64,000 nt of DNA from Hyphomicrobiales bacterium (GCA_900469475.1 UBXG01000005.1:372001-436000); one strand, 5' to 3'; positions 26,435 through 35,689 are shown, counted from the stretch's first letter. Notes: a model not told the origin generated them from the letters alone. Numbers and translations are program-made.

Positions 26435-26463
26435 TTGACGCTTCGAAATTTTCTGTCTATCAC
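26435..26463 (+). promoter_or_regulatory. Predicted ilvIH promoter
   Basis: TTGACG (26435-26440), a 17-base spacer and TATCAC (26458-26463). Transcription would begin near 26470, only about 2 bases before the leader-peptide ATG at 26472, so the leader mRNA would be leaderless or nearly so. Confidence 0.6.
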
Positions 26464-26471
26464 TTCGGCCC

Positions 26472-26528
26472 ATGAAAAACTCGATCGTTCTTATCGTGGT
26501 GGGAAGGCGCATGGGCAGGGTGGTGTAA
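26472..26528 (+). CDS. ilvIH leader peptide
   Basis: Eighteen-codon frame MKNSIVLIVVGRRMGRVV followed by TAA. Six of seven residues from Ile5 to Val10 plus the last two are Ile, Val or Leu, the end products of the pathway encoded downstream, which is the signature of a transcription-attenuation leader. No Shine-Dalgarno sequence precedes it and the predicted promoter places the 5' end almost at the ATG. Complementary segments (GCGCATGGG at 26508-26516 and CCCATGCGC at 26546-26554) can form the pause hairpin. A terminator follows at 26563. Confidence 0.82.
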   Translation: MKNSIVLIVVGRRMGRVV

Positions 26529-26562
26529 CCATCCGGCGATAGCCACCCATGCGCTAGATGAC

Positions 26563-26586
26563 AGGCTCCCGAAGGGGCCTTTTTTT
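26563..26586 (+). terminator. Attenuator terminator before ilvI
   Basis: Stem AGGCTCC (26563-26569) with GGGGCCT (26574-26580), one G-U pair, and a run of seven T residues. It lies between the leader peptide and ilvI and should end transcription when branched-chain aminoacyl-tRNAs are plentiful. Confidence 0.82.
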
Positions 26587-26643
26587 ATGCCCGAAATCGA
26601 GATTTCATCTTTCCAAAACTCCAGCAGACAGCGGAACAAACGT

Positions 26644-28437
26644 ATGACCGGCACAGATAATCAGGCGAGCGGCAATCGAATGACAGGCGCGGAGATCGTG
26701 TTGCAGGCGCTCAAGGACAACGGCGTCGAACACATCTTCGGTTATCCGGGCGGCGCTGTGCTTCCGATCTATGACGAGATCTTCCAGCAGGACGACATCA
26801 AGCACATTCTCGTCCGCCATGAGCAGGGCGCCGGCCATGCGGCCGAAGGCTATGCCCGCTCCACCGGCAAGGTCGGCGTCATGCTGGTCACCTCCGGTCC
26901 CGGCGCGACCAACGCGGTCACGCCGCTGCAGGACGCCTTGATGGATTCGATTCCGCTCGTCTGCCTCAGTGGTCAGGTTCCGACCACGCTGATCGGCTCC
27001 GATGCGTTCCAGGAATGCGATACGGTCGGGATCACGCGTCCCTGCACCAAGCACAACTGGCTGGTCAAGGATGTCAACGAACTGGCCGCCGTCATCCACG
27101 AAGCCTTTCGCATTGCTCAGTCAGGCCGTCCCGGCCCCGTTGTTGTCGACATTCCGAAGGACATCCAGTTTGCGACCGGCACCTATACGCCGCCGGAAGC
27201 CCATGATGTCCAGAAGAGTTATCAGCCGAAAATCCAGGGCGATCTCAACAAGATTCACCAGGCGATCGAGCTGATGAAGAATGCCCGTCGTCCGGTCATC
27301 TATTCCGGCGGCGGCGTCGTCAACTCCGGTCCAGAAGCTTCCAAGCTGCTGCGCGAGCTGGTCGAGCTGACAAATTTCCCGATCACATCGACGCTGATGG
27401 GCCTCGGCGCCTACCCGGCATCGGGCAAGAGCTGGCTCGGCATGCTCGGCATGCACGGTTCCTACGAAGCCAACATGGCGATGCATGATTGCGACGTTAT
27501 GGTCTGCATCGGCGCGCGCTTCGACGACCGCATTACCGGCCGTCTCAATGCTTTCTCGCCGAATTCGAAGAAGATCCATATCGATATCGATCCGTCCTCG
27601 ATCAACAAGAACGTACACGTCGATATCGGCATTCTCGGTGATGTCGGCAATGTTCTGGAAGACATGGTTCGTCTGTGGCGTGCCCTGCCGCAGAAGCCTG
27701 CGGCGGACCGCCTCAGCGACTGGTGGGCCGATGTTGCGCGCTGGCGCGCGCGCAACTCGTTCGCCTACAAGCCGAGTGACGACGTCATCATGCCGCAATA
27801 TGCGATCCAGCGCCTTTATGAGCTGACCAAGCATCGCGATACCTACATCACGACTGAAGTCGGTCAACACCAGATGTGGGCGGCGCAGTTCTACGGCTTC
27901 GAACAGCCGAACCGCTGGATGACCTCGGGCGGTCTCGGAACCATGGGCTACGGCCTGCCGGCTGCGCTCGGCGTTCAAATCGCTCATCCGGAGAGCCTGG
28001 TTATCGACATTGCCGGCGATGCCTCGATCCAGATGTGCATTCAGGAAATGTCGGCTGCGATCCAGCACAATGCGCCGATCAAGATCTTCATCCTGAACAA
28101 CCAGTACATGGGCATGGTTCGCCAGTGGCAGCAGCTGCTGCACGGCAATCGCCTGTCGAACTCCTACACGGAAGCGATGCCCGATTTTGTCAAGCTTGCG
28201 GAAGCCTATGGCGCCGTCGGCCTGCGCTGCGAAAAGCCGGGTGACCTCGATGCGGCCATCCAGGAAATGATCGACGTCAATAAGCCGGTCATCTTCGATT
28301 GCCGTGTTGCCAATCTCGCCAACTGCTTCCCGATGATCCCCTCGGGCAAGGCACATAATGAGATGCTGCTCCCGGACGAGGCGACCGATGAGGCTGTCGC
28401 CAACGCGATCGATGCCAAGGGTCGCCAGCTGGTTTGA
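26644..28437 (+). CDS. ilvI: Acetolactate synthase large subunit
   Basis: ThDP-dependent enzyme making acetolactate or acetohydroxybutyrate, first common step of valine, leucine and isoleucine synthesis. The 597-residue product has the N-terminal pyrimidine-binding domain (GYPGGAVLPIYDE, HEQGAGHAAEGYARSTGKVG, catalytic Glu in RHEQ). A central FAD/NAD-like domain follows. The C-terminal pyrophosphate-binding motif is GDASIQMCIQEMSAAI with NNQYMGMVRQWQQ. I chose the ATG at 26644: the in-frame ATG at 26587 directly abuts the terminator T-run, leaving no ribosome-binding site. The regulatory subunit follows 83 bases later. Confidence 0.95.
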   Translation: MTGTDNQASGNRMTGAEIVLQALKDNGVEHIFGYPGGAVLPIYDEIFQQDDIKHILVRHEQGAGHAAEGYARSTGKVGVMLVTSGPGATNAVTPLQDALMDSIPLVCLSGQVPTTLIGSDAFQECDTVGITRPCTKHNWLVKDVNELAAVIHEAFRIAQSGRPGPVVVDIPKDIQFATGTYTPPEAHDVQKSYQPKIQGDLNKIHQAIELMKNARRPVIYSGGGVVNSGPEASKLLRELVELTNFPITSTLMGLGAYPASGKSWLGMLGMHGSYEANMAMHDCDVMVCIGARFDDRITGRLNAFSPNSKKIHIDIDPSSINKNVHVDIGILGDVGNVLEDMVRLWRALPQKPAADRLSDWWADVARWRARNSFAYKPSDDVIMPQYAIQRLYELTKHRDTYITTEVGQHQMWAAQFYGFEQPNRWMTSGGLGTMGYGLPAALGVQIAHPESLVIDIAGDASIQMCIQEMSAAIQHNAPIKIFILNNQYMGMVRQWQQLLHGNRLSNSYTEAMPDFVKLAEAYGAVGLRCEKPGDLDAAIQEMIDVNKPVIFDCRVANLANCFPMIPSGKAHNEMLLPDEATDEAVANAIDAKGRQLV

Positions 28438-28520
28438 TCGATAGTCGGGTGCGGCACAAGCTGCGCCCGGCCGATCTCGCTGGCATACCGAACAAGAACC
28501 GAGGAAACGGAACAAGGACC

Positions 28521-29093
28521 ATGAACGCACACCTTCAACCCACGGGCTCCGCCTACTTCATTTCGCCCGAAACCGCGGCGGCCGAGAGCCACACGCTTTC
28601 GGTGCTTGTCGACAACGAGCCCGGCGTTCTTGCCCGCGTCATCGGCCTCTTCTCCGGCCGCGGTTACAACATCGAAAGCCTCACGGTTTCGGAGACGGAG
28701 CATCAGGCGCATCTGTCGCGCATCACCGTCGTCACGCGCGGCACGCCGCAGGTGCTGGAGCAGATCAAGGCGCAGCTCGAGCGCATCGTTCCCGTTCACC
28801 GCGTCGTCGATCTGACGGTACGCGCCCGCGAACTCGGCCAGGAACGGCCGATCGAGCGCGAAGTGGCGCTGCTGAAGGTAACCGGAAGCGGCGAAATGCG
28901 CGCCGAAACGCTGCGGCTCGCCGACGCATTCCACGCCAAGGTGGTAGATGCGACCATCGAGCACTTCATTCTCGAGATCACCGGCAAGTCCTCGAAGATC
29001 GACCAGTTCATCGCCATCATCAAGCCGCTCGGCCTCATCGAAGTCTGCCGCACCGGCATCGCCGCGATGAATCGCGGCTCGCAGGGAATGTAA
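28521..29093 (+). CDS. ilvH: Acetolactate synthase small subunit
   Basis: Regulatory subunit conferring valine feedback inhibition and activating the large subunit. The 190-residue protein has an ACT domain (about 27-100; HTLSVLVDNEPGVLARVIGLFSGRGYNIESLTV) and the C-terminal ALS_ss_C domain (REVALLKVTGSGEMRAETLRLADAF, IEVCRTGIAAMNRG). AAGGACC precedes the ATG at 28521. It is co-transcribed with ilvI under the leader-peptide attenuator. Confidence 0.94.
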   Translation: MNAHLQPTGSAYFISPETAAAESHTLSVLVDNEPGVLARVIGLFSGRGYNIESLTVSETEHQAHLSRITVVTRGTPQVLEQIKAQLERIVPVHRVVDLTVRARELGQERPIEREVALLKVTGSGEMRAETLRLADAFHAKVVDATIEHFILEITGKSSKIDQFIAIIKPLGLIEVCRTGIAAMNRGSQGM

Positions 29094-29184
29094 GAGCCTG
29101 TATCGTTGACCGGTTCGCGGGCGTCGCTTAATTTCTGCGATGCCCGGTCCGGATTGTCGGCTCTATTTGCAGCGGGGGTAGAAG

Positions 29185-30216
29185 GTGGCAGTCGTTGCCG
29201 GCGAGACTTTGCCTGATATCGGCGAAAAGCCGTGGCATCCGCCGGCGGATATGCCTCTCGGCGCCGCGTTTTTCGTGCGCGTCGACTTTCCCTGGCTCGG
29301 ACATTATTTCGGTTCGCGTAGGCTTGCCTCGGCGTTGTCGCCCGGTATAGGCGGCGTCGTTTCTTGGGGCGGTCGCGCGCCGGCAAAAGCGGGGGCTCGA
29401 ATTGCGCGGTTCCGCGGATTGCGGCACTGGAATCTGGAAGACGGCTTCCTGCGGTCCATGGCGCTTGGCAAATCTGGCGCCGTTCCGCTCTCCATCGTCA
29501 TCGACGATCTCGGCTTGCCAGTCGATGCCGGGCGACCGTCAAGGCTTGAGCGCCTTATTGAAGGTGCTGGAGAGGCAGGAGAGCTTGGTCGTGCTATCCG
29601 CGATCAGATTGTCCTCAACAAGCTATCCAAGTACAACCATCTTCCTCATCGACCGCCCAACATCGAGCGGACGAACAAGCGCCGCATTCTCCTGGTTGAC
29701 CAAGTCGTTGGTGATGTTTCCGTTGGCAGAGCACTCGGGTCAAAGGCCTCATTCGAAAAAATGCTTGCCGACGGATTGGCGAGTGGCGCGCAATGCCTGA
29801 TCCGCACCCATCCGGATGTCATGGCCGGCCTTCGCAAGGGGTATCTCACGCGTGACGCCTCGAAAGGTGATGCAATCCTAGTCGATGACGAGGTATCCGT
29901 GGCGTCGATCCTTGACGTCGTGGACGAGGTCTGGACGGTTTCCAGCCAGTTTGGCTTCGATGCGCTTCTGCGCGGCATTCCGGTTCGCTGCTATGCCGCG
30001 CCCTTCTATGCCGGCTGGGGCGTGACCGAGGATCATTTCGGAGTCCATACCAAGGCTGCGCTTGCCGGGCGTCGAACAAAGCTAAGGACGGTCGATCAGA
30101 TCGCCGCCGCCGCCTTTTCGCTCTATCCGACCTATCGCGATCCGGCTGACTGGCGCGAAATCGACGTCTTCCGGGCGATCGAGCTGATCGTCGCGCAGCA
30201 GAAGGAGGCCGCCTGA
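29185..30216 (+). CDS. KpsC-like capsule polysaccharide glycosyltransferase
   Basis: Protein of 343 residues with similarity to one module of KpsC/KpsS capsule proteins, which transfer beta-Kdo to a lipid anchor in the cytoplasm. Recognisable parts are FFVRVDFPWLGHYFG, WNLEDGFLRSMALGKSG, RRILLVDQVVGDVSVG, CLIRTHPDVMAG and VRCYAAPFYAGWGVTED. Full KpsC has two such modules, so this is a single-module form. No other capsule gene is adjacent. The start is GTG at 29185 with GGGGTAGAAG upstream. Confidence 0.75.
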   Translation: MAVVAGETLPDIGEKPWHPPADMPLGAAFFVRVDFPWLGHYFGSRRLASALSPGIGGVVSWGGRAPAKAGARIARFRGLRHWNLEDGFLRSMALGKSGAVPLSIVIDDLGLPVDAGRPSRLERLIEGAGEAGELGRAIRDQIVLNKLSKYNHLPHRPPNIERTNKRRILLVDQVVGDVSVGRALGSKASFEKMLADGLASGAQCLIRTHPDVMAGLRKGYLTRDASKGDAILVDDEVSVASILDVVDEVWTVSSQFGFDALLRGIPVRCYAAPFYAGWGVTEDHFGVHTKAALAGRRTKLRTVDQIAAAAFSLYPTYRDPADWREIDVFRAIELIVAQQKEAA

Positions 30217-30218
30217 AC

Positions 30219-31070
30219 CTACAGCATATCCAGGGACTTCTTTCGCGACGGCGGCGGGAAGGCGGCATCGAGCACGGCCCAATCCTCATCTGTAATATCG
30301 ATATCGACAGAGTCACGATTTTCCTCGATGCGCTGTGCGTTCGAGGATTTCGGGATCGATATGACGCCGTCGCGCTCCAGCAGAAAGGCAAGCGCGATCT
30401 GGGCCGGGGTCGCCTGATAGGTCTTGGCGACGCGGATCAGCTCGGGATGATGGAGCAGGCGGCCTTGCTCGATCGGTGAATAAGCCATGATCGGAATGCT
30501 GCGTTCCTGGCACCAGGGCAAAAGGTCATATTCGATGCCGCGCCGGGAGAGATTGTAGAGCACCTGATTGGCCGCGACATTGCCGCCGTTCGGCACGGAA
30601 AGCAGCTCATCCATATCGTCGACATCGAAATTCGAAACGCCCCAGGCCTCGATCTTGCCGGCGGCTTTCAGACCTTCGAAAGCTTCCACCGTCTCTTCAA
30701 GCGGGTAGTTGCCGCGCCAATGCAGTAGATAGAGATCAAGGCGATCGGTATTCAGGCGCTTCAGGCTGCGTTCGCAGGCTTCGACCGCGCCTTTGCGGCT
30801 GGCATTGGCGGGATAGACCTTGCTGACAAGAAAAACCTCGTCGCGACGGCCTTCGATCGCCTTGCCGACGATCTCTTCCGAGCCGCCGTCTGCGTACATC
30901 TCAGCCGTATCGATCAGCGTCATGCCCAGATCGAGGCCGGTCTTGAGGCTGGCGATCTCATCCCTGGCGCTTGCGCTATTCTCGCCCATATTCCAGGTGC
31001 CCTGGCCAAGTGCCGGAACCTGGATGCCCGAGGGAAGGATGACGGTTGGGATCGGCTCGCGCATGATCAT
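30219..31070 (-). CDS. Aldo/keto reductase
   Basis: NADPH-dependent carbonyl reductase of 283 residues. The TIM-barrel motifs are [10 protein letters not shown], the catalytic Asp and Tyr in [15 protein letters not shown], Lys in VFLVSKVYP, His in LYLLHWRG and the cofactor site [20 protein letters not shown] 31064 (two codons in) is an equally good start. It converges on the KpsC-like gene with 2 bases between stops. Physiological substrate unknown. Confidence 0.88.
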   Translation of the reverse strand: MIMREPIPTVILPSGIQVPALGQGTWNMGENSASARDEIASLKTGLDLGMTLIDTAEMYADGGSEEIVGKAIEGRRDEVFLVSKVYPANASRKGAVEACERSLKRLNTDRLDLYLLHWRGNYPLEETVEAFEGLKAAGKIEAWGVSNFDVDDMDELLSVPNGGNVAANQVLYNLSRRGIEYDLLPWCQERSIPIMAYSPIEQGRLLHHPELIRVAKTYQATPAQIALAFLLERDGVISIPKSSNAQRIEENRDSVDIDITDEDWAVLDAAFPPPSRKKSLDML

Positions 31071-31270
31071 TCCTCACTGCAGAAAATCGAAGGATAGAAG
31101 CATTCGGCCGGATTTCAATCGACATGCGTCGTGTCACGGTGACAATCATCCTATGGCTTTCGTATGGCCGGCGAACTAATGTCGCACGATAATGCGCCCT
31201 CGTATTTTTGCGCGCGTGAAGAAGAATTTTGGATGCCGCCTTATCACGATACGGTGTCCTAGGAGGCATC

Positions 31271-31864
31271 ATGGCGCTGGATACATTTCTGGCTCTTCTA
31301 CTTTTTGCATTCACGACCTCAATCACGCCCGGACCGAACAACATGATGTTGTTTACCTCCGGTGTGAACTTCGGTTTCCGTCGCACCATTCCACATATGC
31401 TCGGCATCGGCGTCGGCTTTTTTGTGCTGCTGATTGCCGTGGGATTGGGATTGGGTGCGCTTCTGCACACGGTGCCGGTGCTCTATACCGCGCTTAAATT
31501 CGCCGGGGGAGCTTACCTTGTCTGGATTGCCTGGAAGATCGGCACCTCGCGCAGCCTGAGCGAAGCGGAAAGCGATGCAAGGCCGATGAGTTTCATCAGC
31601 GCTGCTGCTTTCCAATGGGTCAATCCCAAGGCGTGGGTGATGGCTGTCACCGCCATGGCCACTTACACAAATGAGCAGCTCTATCTCTTCACTGTCCTTC
31701 TCGTCGGGCTCGCGTTTGCCGCTGTGAACGTCCCGAGCGTATCGACCTGGGCCGGCTTCGGCTCCGTCCTGCGCGATTGGCTCTCCGATCCCGTCCGGCT
31801 GAAATGGTTCAACATAACCATGGCCGTTCTGCTGGTGCTCAGTCTCTGGCCGATGTTAAAGTAG
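31271..31864 (+). CDS. LysE family exporter
   Basis: Inner-membrane amino-acid or metabolite exporter of 197 residues with about six hydrophobic segments. The family signature is near the N-terminus: TTSITPGPNNMMLFTSGVNFGFRRT; later FQWVNPKAWVMAVTAMATY is typical of LysE/RhtB proteins. A perfect AGGAGG lies 5 bases before the ATG at 31271. The nitrile hydratase operon follows 24 bases later on the same strand, so it may be co-transcribed, but a functional link is only an inference. Confidence 0.9.
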   Translation: MALDTFLALLLFAFTTSITPGPNNMMLFTSGVNFGFRRTIPHMLGIGVGFFVLLIAVGLGLGALLHTVPVLYTALKFAGGAYLVWIAWKIGTSRSLSEAESDARPMSFISAAAFQWVNPKAWVMAVTAMATYTNEQLYLFTVLLVGLAFAAVNVPSVSTWAGFGSVLRDWLSDPVRLKWFNITMAVLLVLSLWPMLK

Positions 31865-31888
31865 GCGCAAAGAGACAGGGAGACGGCC

Positions 31889-32536
31889 ATGTCCCACGAC
31901 CACTCGCATGATGACGACGATCATCATGATCACCATCACCACGACAACCACTATTCGGATATGCAGGCGCGGGTGAAGGCGCTGGAAACGCTGCTGACGG
32001 AAAAGGGGTTGATCGATCCGGTTGCGATCGACCGCATCGTCGAGACATATGAGACAAAGGTCGGGCCGCGCAATGGCGCGCAGGTGGTGGCGAAAGCCTG
32101 GAGCGATCCCGATTTCGCCGCCTGGCTGCGGCGTGACGCGACAGCGGCGATCGCAAGCCTCGGCTTTACGGGCCGCCAGGGCGAGCATATGCGCGCGGTG
32201 TTCAATACGCCGGAAACGCATAATCTGATCGTCTGCACGCTGTGCTCCTGCTATCCCTGGGCGGTGCTCGGGCTGCCGCCGGTCTGGTACAAGGCGCCGG
32301 CCTATCGGTCGCGCGCGGTGATCGATCCGCGCGGCGTGCTTGCCGAGTTCGGGCTGACATTGCCGCAGGAAACGAAAATCCGGGTCTGGGATTCGACGGC
32401 GGAACTTCGCTATCTGGTAATCCCCGAGCGGCCGGCCGGTTCTAAAGGCATGGGCGAGGCGGCGCTGGCGGAGCTTGTCAGCCGCGATGCCATGATCGGA
32501 ACCGCGCTTGCCAAGATGCCGGAGGCAGCGTCATGA
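31889..32536 (+). CDS. nthA: Nitrile hydratase alpha subunit, cobalt type
   Basis: Catalytic metal-binding subunit of nitrile hydratase, which hydrates nitriles to amides. The 215-residue protein has the metal site VCTLCSC (Cys116, Cys119, Ser120, Cys121). Thr at position 117 is the hallmark of the non-corrin cobalt type; iron enzymes have Ser. Other family motifs are [33 protein letters not shown] and [18 protein letters not shown]. The first 24 residues are an unusual His/Asp-rich tail that could bind metal. Its stop overlaps the beta-subunit start by 4 bases. Confidence 0.94.
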   Translation: MSHDHSHDDDDHHDHHHHDNHYSDMQARVKALETLLTEKGLIDPVAIDRIVETYETKVGPRNGAQVVAKAWSDPDFAAWLRRDATAAIASLGFTGRQGEHMRAVFNTPETHNLIVCTLCSCYPWAVLGLPPVWYKAPAYRSRAVIDPRGVLAEFGLTLPQETKIRVWDSTAELRYLVIPERPAGSKGMGEAALAELVSRDAMIGTALAKMPEAAS

Positions 32537-33192
32537 ACGGCCCGCACGATCTTGGCGGCCAGATGGACTTCGGCCCGGTCGCACCGGAGCCGAACGAGCC
32601 CTATTTCCATGAGGAATGGGAAAAGCGCGCGCTCGGCATCACGCTTTCCTGCGGTGCCTTTGGGGCTTGGACGATCGATGAAAGCCGGCATGCGCGCGAA
32701 AACATTCCGCCGGCCAGCTATCTGGGCGCCAGCTACTACGAGATCTGGACCCGCGCAGTCGACATGCTGTTGGAGCGGCATGGTTTCGTCACGGCGGAGG
32801 AGTTGCGCACCGGTCATTCGCTCGAACAGGGCAGAGTGCCGAAGCGGATTTTGAAGGCGGATATGGTCGACGGCGTGCTGGCCAAGGGCAGTCCTTGCGA
32901 CCGGCCGGTCGATACTGCACCGCTCTTTGCCGTCGGCGATCACGTCCGCACCAAGAATTTCAATCCGACTGGCCACACCAGATTGCCGCGCTACGCCCGC
33001 GCCAAAATCGGTGTCGTTGAGGCCGTGCAGGGTTCTTTCGTCTTTCCCGACGACAATGCCCATGGCCGCGGGGAAAATCCGCAATGGGTCTATACGGTGG
33101 TCTTTGACGGTGCGGAGATCTGGGGTGAGGGCGCTGATCCCTCGTTGACCGTCTCGATCGATGCCTGGGAGAGCTATCTTGAGCGCGTGTGA
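32533..33192 (+). CDS. nthB: Nitrile hydratase beta subunit
   Basis: Structural partner of the alpha subunit, forming the heterodimer active site. The 219-residue product begins [16 protein letters not shown] and has the helical N-terminal part ([35 protein letters not shown]), plus the C-terminal beta barrel with [32 protein letters not shown]. The N-terminal HDLGG/FG pattern is diagnostic. Start codon overlaps the alpha stop (ATGA). Confidence 0.94.
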   Translation: MNGPHDLGGQMDFGPVAPEPNEPYFHEEWEKRALGITLSCGAFGAWTIDESRHARENIPPASYLGASYYEIWTRAVDMLLERHGFVTAEELRTGHSLEQGRVPKRILKADMVDGVLAKGSPCDRPVDTAPLFAVGDHVRTKNFNPTGHTRLPRYARAKIGVVEAVQGSFVFPDDNAHGRGENPQWVYTVVFDGAEIWGEGADPSLTVSIDAWESYLERV

Positions 33193-33556
33193 GGTTCCAT
33201 CGCCTCTGGCGCAATCGCCTGGATTGCCAAAGTCTGCCGATGGTGAGCCGATCTTTCCGGAACCCTGGGCGGCAGAGGCTTTCGCCATGACAGTTCATCT
33301 GCATGAGAAGGGTCTGTTTGCGTGGAGCGAGTGGGCGGAGCGCCTGTCTGGCGAGCTGCACAAGCCGGGCCGCGCGGTCGACGGCAGCGACTATTTCGAT
33401 TGCTGGGTGGCAGCGCTGTCTGGCTTGCTCGTGTCGAAGGGTATCGCGGATGCCGATGCGATCCTGGCTCTGCAGCAAAGCTGGCAACGTGCGGCGGAGG
33501 CAACGCCGCATGGAAAGCCGATCGTGTTGGAAAGCGATCCTCAATATACGACATGA
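33179..33556 (+). CDS. Nitrile hydratase accessory (activator) protein
   Basis: Small protein of about 125 residues related to the N-terminal part of the beta subunit. EPWAAEAFAMTVHLHEKGLFAWSEWAERLSGEL and DYFDCWVAALSGLL mark it as the P14K/NhlE-type activator. In studied cobalt enzymes this protein carries metal-loaded alpha subunit into the mature enzyme. The TTG at 33179, with GGGAGAG upstream, starts inside the end of nthB; an in-frame ATG at 33161 is the alternative. Completes the three-gene unit; no amidase or nitrilase gene is nearby. Confidence 0.85.
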   Translation: MSACEVPSPLAQSPGLPKSADGEPIFPEPWAAEAFAMTVHLHEKGLFAWSEWAERLSGELHKPGRAVDGSDYFDCWVAALSGLLVSKGIADADAILALQQSWQRAAEATPHGKPIVLESDPQYTT

Positions 33557-33622
33557 GCGCCTCGTAGCGGCGACGGCTTTTTACCGCTTGCTTCCATCAG
33601 CCGAATCCTGCCAAGTCGAACC

Positions 33623-34750
33623 ATGCAATTCGCGCCGCAACAAGATGAAGCGCTCAAGGCCGTCGCAAACTGGCTGAAAGAGGGGCGCTCGCCGTTGTTC
33701 CGTCTGTTCGGTTATGCCGGCACGGGCAAGACGACGCTTGCGCGGCATTTCGCCGAGCATGTGGATGGCGACGTGCTGTTTGCGGCCTTTACTGGCAAGG
33801 CGGCGCAGGTGCTGCGCTCGCGCGGCGCCTCCAATGCCAAGACCATCCATTCCTTGATCTACCGGCCGCGCGGTGAAGAGGCCGTAGAGGACGAGGAGAC
33901 GGGCAAGACATCGATCGCCCCGATGTTCACCATCAACCGCCAGAGCCCGGTCGCCAAGGCTGCGCTGATCATTGTCGACGAATGCTCGATGGTGGACGAA
34001 GCGCTCGGCAAGGATCTGATGAGTTTCGGCACGCCCATTCTCGTGCTTGGCGATCCCGGACAGCTGCCGCCCGTTTCCGGCGGCGGGTTCTTCACGAACG
34101 AAGAACCGGATTATCTGCTGACGGATATTCATCGTCAGGCGCGCGACAATCCGATCATCCAGCTCGCCATGCAGGTGCGTGAGGGCAAGGAAATCATGCA
34201 TGGCGACTATGGCACCGCGCAGGTGATCTCGAAGAACGAGGTCACGCAGCCGCTGGTGCTGGAGGCCGATCAGGTGCTGGTCGGCACCAACAGGACGCGC
34301 CGGCGTTACAATCAGCGCCTGCGCGAGCTGAAAGGATTTACGGCCGACTACCCGCAATCCGGCGACAAGCTGGTCTGCCTGCGCAACGATCCCGCCAAGG
34401 GGCTACTCAACGGCTCGCTCTGGCAGGTCATGACGTCCTCCCGGGAAACGACGAAGCCGGGCATCAATCTTCTGGTGCGGCCGGAAGACGACGACATGGA
34501 TCGCGGTGCGGCGAAGATCAAGCTGCTGAAACAGGCCTTCGAGGATGTCGAGGGCGAGATTCCGTGGTCGACCCGTAAGCGCTACGACGAATTCGATTAC
34601 GGCTATGCGCTGACAGTGCATAAGGCCCAGGGTTCGCAGTGGAACAATGTGGTGCTCTTCGACGAGAGCTGGGCGTTTCGCGATACACGCGAGCGCTGGC
34701 TCTATACGGCCATCACCCGCGCTGCGGAGACGCTGACGATCGTCCGATAG
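33623..34750 (+). CDS. RecD-like/Dda-like ATP-dependent DNA helicase
   Basis: Superfamily 1 helicase of 375 residues. Motifs in order: Walker A LFGYAGTGKTTLARHFAE (about 28-45), AAFTGKAAQVLRSRG, Walker B LIIVDECSMVDEAL, LGDPGQLPPV, the fingerprint HRQARDNPIIQLAMQVR, and the C-terminal UvrD-type ALTVHKAQGSQWNNVVLF plus WLYTAITRAAETLTIV. It is compact, like phage T4 Dda and the minimal RecD2 proteins, without RecBC partners nearby. It follows the nitrile hydratase operon but no functional link is implied. Confidence 0.88.
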   Translation: MQFAPQQDEALKAVANWLKEGRSPLFRLFGYAGTGKTTLARHFAEHVDGDVLFAAFTGKAAQVLRSRGASNAKTIHSLIYRPRGEEAVEDEETGKTSIAPMFTINRQSPVAKAALIIVDECSMVDEALGKDLMSFGTPILVLGDPGQLPPVSGGGFFTNEEPDYLLTDIHRQARDNPIIQLAMQVREGKEIMHGDYGTAQVISKNEVTQPLVLEADQVLVGTNRTRRRYNQRLRELKGFTADYPQSGDKLVCLRNDPAKGLLNGSLWQVMTSSRETTKPGINLLVRPEDDDMDRGAAKIKLLKQAFEDVEGEIPWSTRKRYDEFDYGYALTVHKAQGSQWNNVVLFDESWAFRDTRERWLYTAITRAAETLTIVR

Positions 34751-34936
34751 GGCAGCGTTTGCGGTAACAAATATCTGCAGGAGGACGTTGCTGCCGATGC
34801 GTCACTGCATGGTGATGCTGCTTTGTCGTGCTCATCAAAGTTTTGCATGGAACGATGTCGGAATCTCGTTGGTTTTGTTGACCATAATGGCATAAAACGA
34901 CACTACCATCCGCTTTGAAAATCAGGGATTTCGATC

Positions 34937-35689
34937 ATGCCCGCCAAGCTTTCCGTGAACCTCAACGCCATCGCGATGCTGCGCAACCGGCGTGATCTTC
35001 CCTGGCCGAGCGTCACGGGGTTGGGCCGTATCGCGCTGGCGGCCGGTGCGAGCGGATTGACGGTTCATCCACGTCCCGATCAGCGGCATGTCCGCTTTTC
35101 CGATCTGCCAGACATCCGCGCGCTGATCGATGACGAGTTTCCGGAGGCGGAGTTCAATATCGAGGGTTATCCGAGTGACGAATTCTTCGATCTCTGTGCT
35201 TCGGCCGAGCCCGAGCAGGTGACGCTGGTGCCTGACGATCCCTCGCAGGCGACATCGGATCACGGCTGGGATTTCCGCAAGAATCGCGATCTGCTGGTCG
35301 ATGTCGTCGCCAAGTACAAGACGATCGGCTGCCGCGTCTCTCTGTTTGCCGATGGTGATGGCGATGCTGAGGCGGTGAAGATTGTCAAGGAGGTCGGTGC
35401 TGACCGCATCGAACTTTACACCGGCCCCTATGGCGGCTGCTACGATGATCCGCAGAAGGCTGCCGTCATTCTCGAAGCGCTCGGCAAGACCGCCGACGCC
35501 GCTTTCGCCAATGGCCTCGATGTCAATGCGGGTCACGACCTGACGGTCGCCAACCTGCCTGATCTCCTCAAGCGCATTCCGAAGCTCGCGGAGACCTCGA
35601 TTGGCCATGGGTTGACGGCCGATGCGCTGGAATATGGCATGGCGGAAACGGTGCGCCGCTTCCGCCGGGCTTGTGGTCAGGTGGTTTGA
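34937..35689 (+). CDS. pdxJ: Pyridoxine 5'-phosphate synthase
   Basis: Condenses 1-deoxyxylulose 5-phosphate with 3-amino-1-hydroxyacetone 1-phosphate to pyridoxine phosphate, the last ring-forming step of vitamin B6 synthesis. The 250-residue TIM barrel has [61 protein letters not shown] and [13 protein letters not shown], all strongly conserved in PdxJ. Appears monocistronic; a 186-base spacer precedes it. Confidence 0.94.
   Translation: MPAKLSVNLNAIAMLRNRRDLPWPSVTGLGRIALAAGASGLTVHPRPDQRHVRFSDLPDIRALIDDEFPEAEFNIEGYPSDEFFDLCASAEPEQVTLVPDDPSQATSDHGWDFRKNRDLLVDVVAKYKTIGCRVSLFADGDGDAEAVKIVKEVGADRIELYTGPYGGCYDDPQKAAVILEALGKTADAAFANGLDVNAGHDLTVANLPDLLKRIPKLAETSIGHGLTADALEYGMAETVRRFRRACGQVV

Noticed and set aside
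26587..26643. Start of ilvI at the ATG at 26587
   Set aside because: This ATG directly abuts the attenuator T-run and has no ribosome-binding site; conserved ThDP-domain sequence begins after 26644.
27121..28530. 469-codon minus-strand open frame opposite ilvI
   Set aside because: ilvI is unmistakable on the plus strand; the antisense product is low-complexity Arg/Asp/Leu without motifs.
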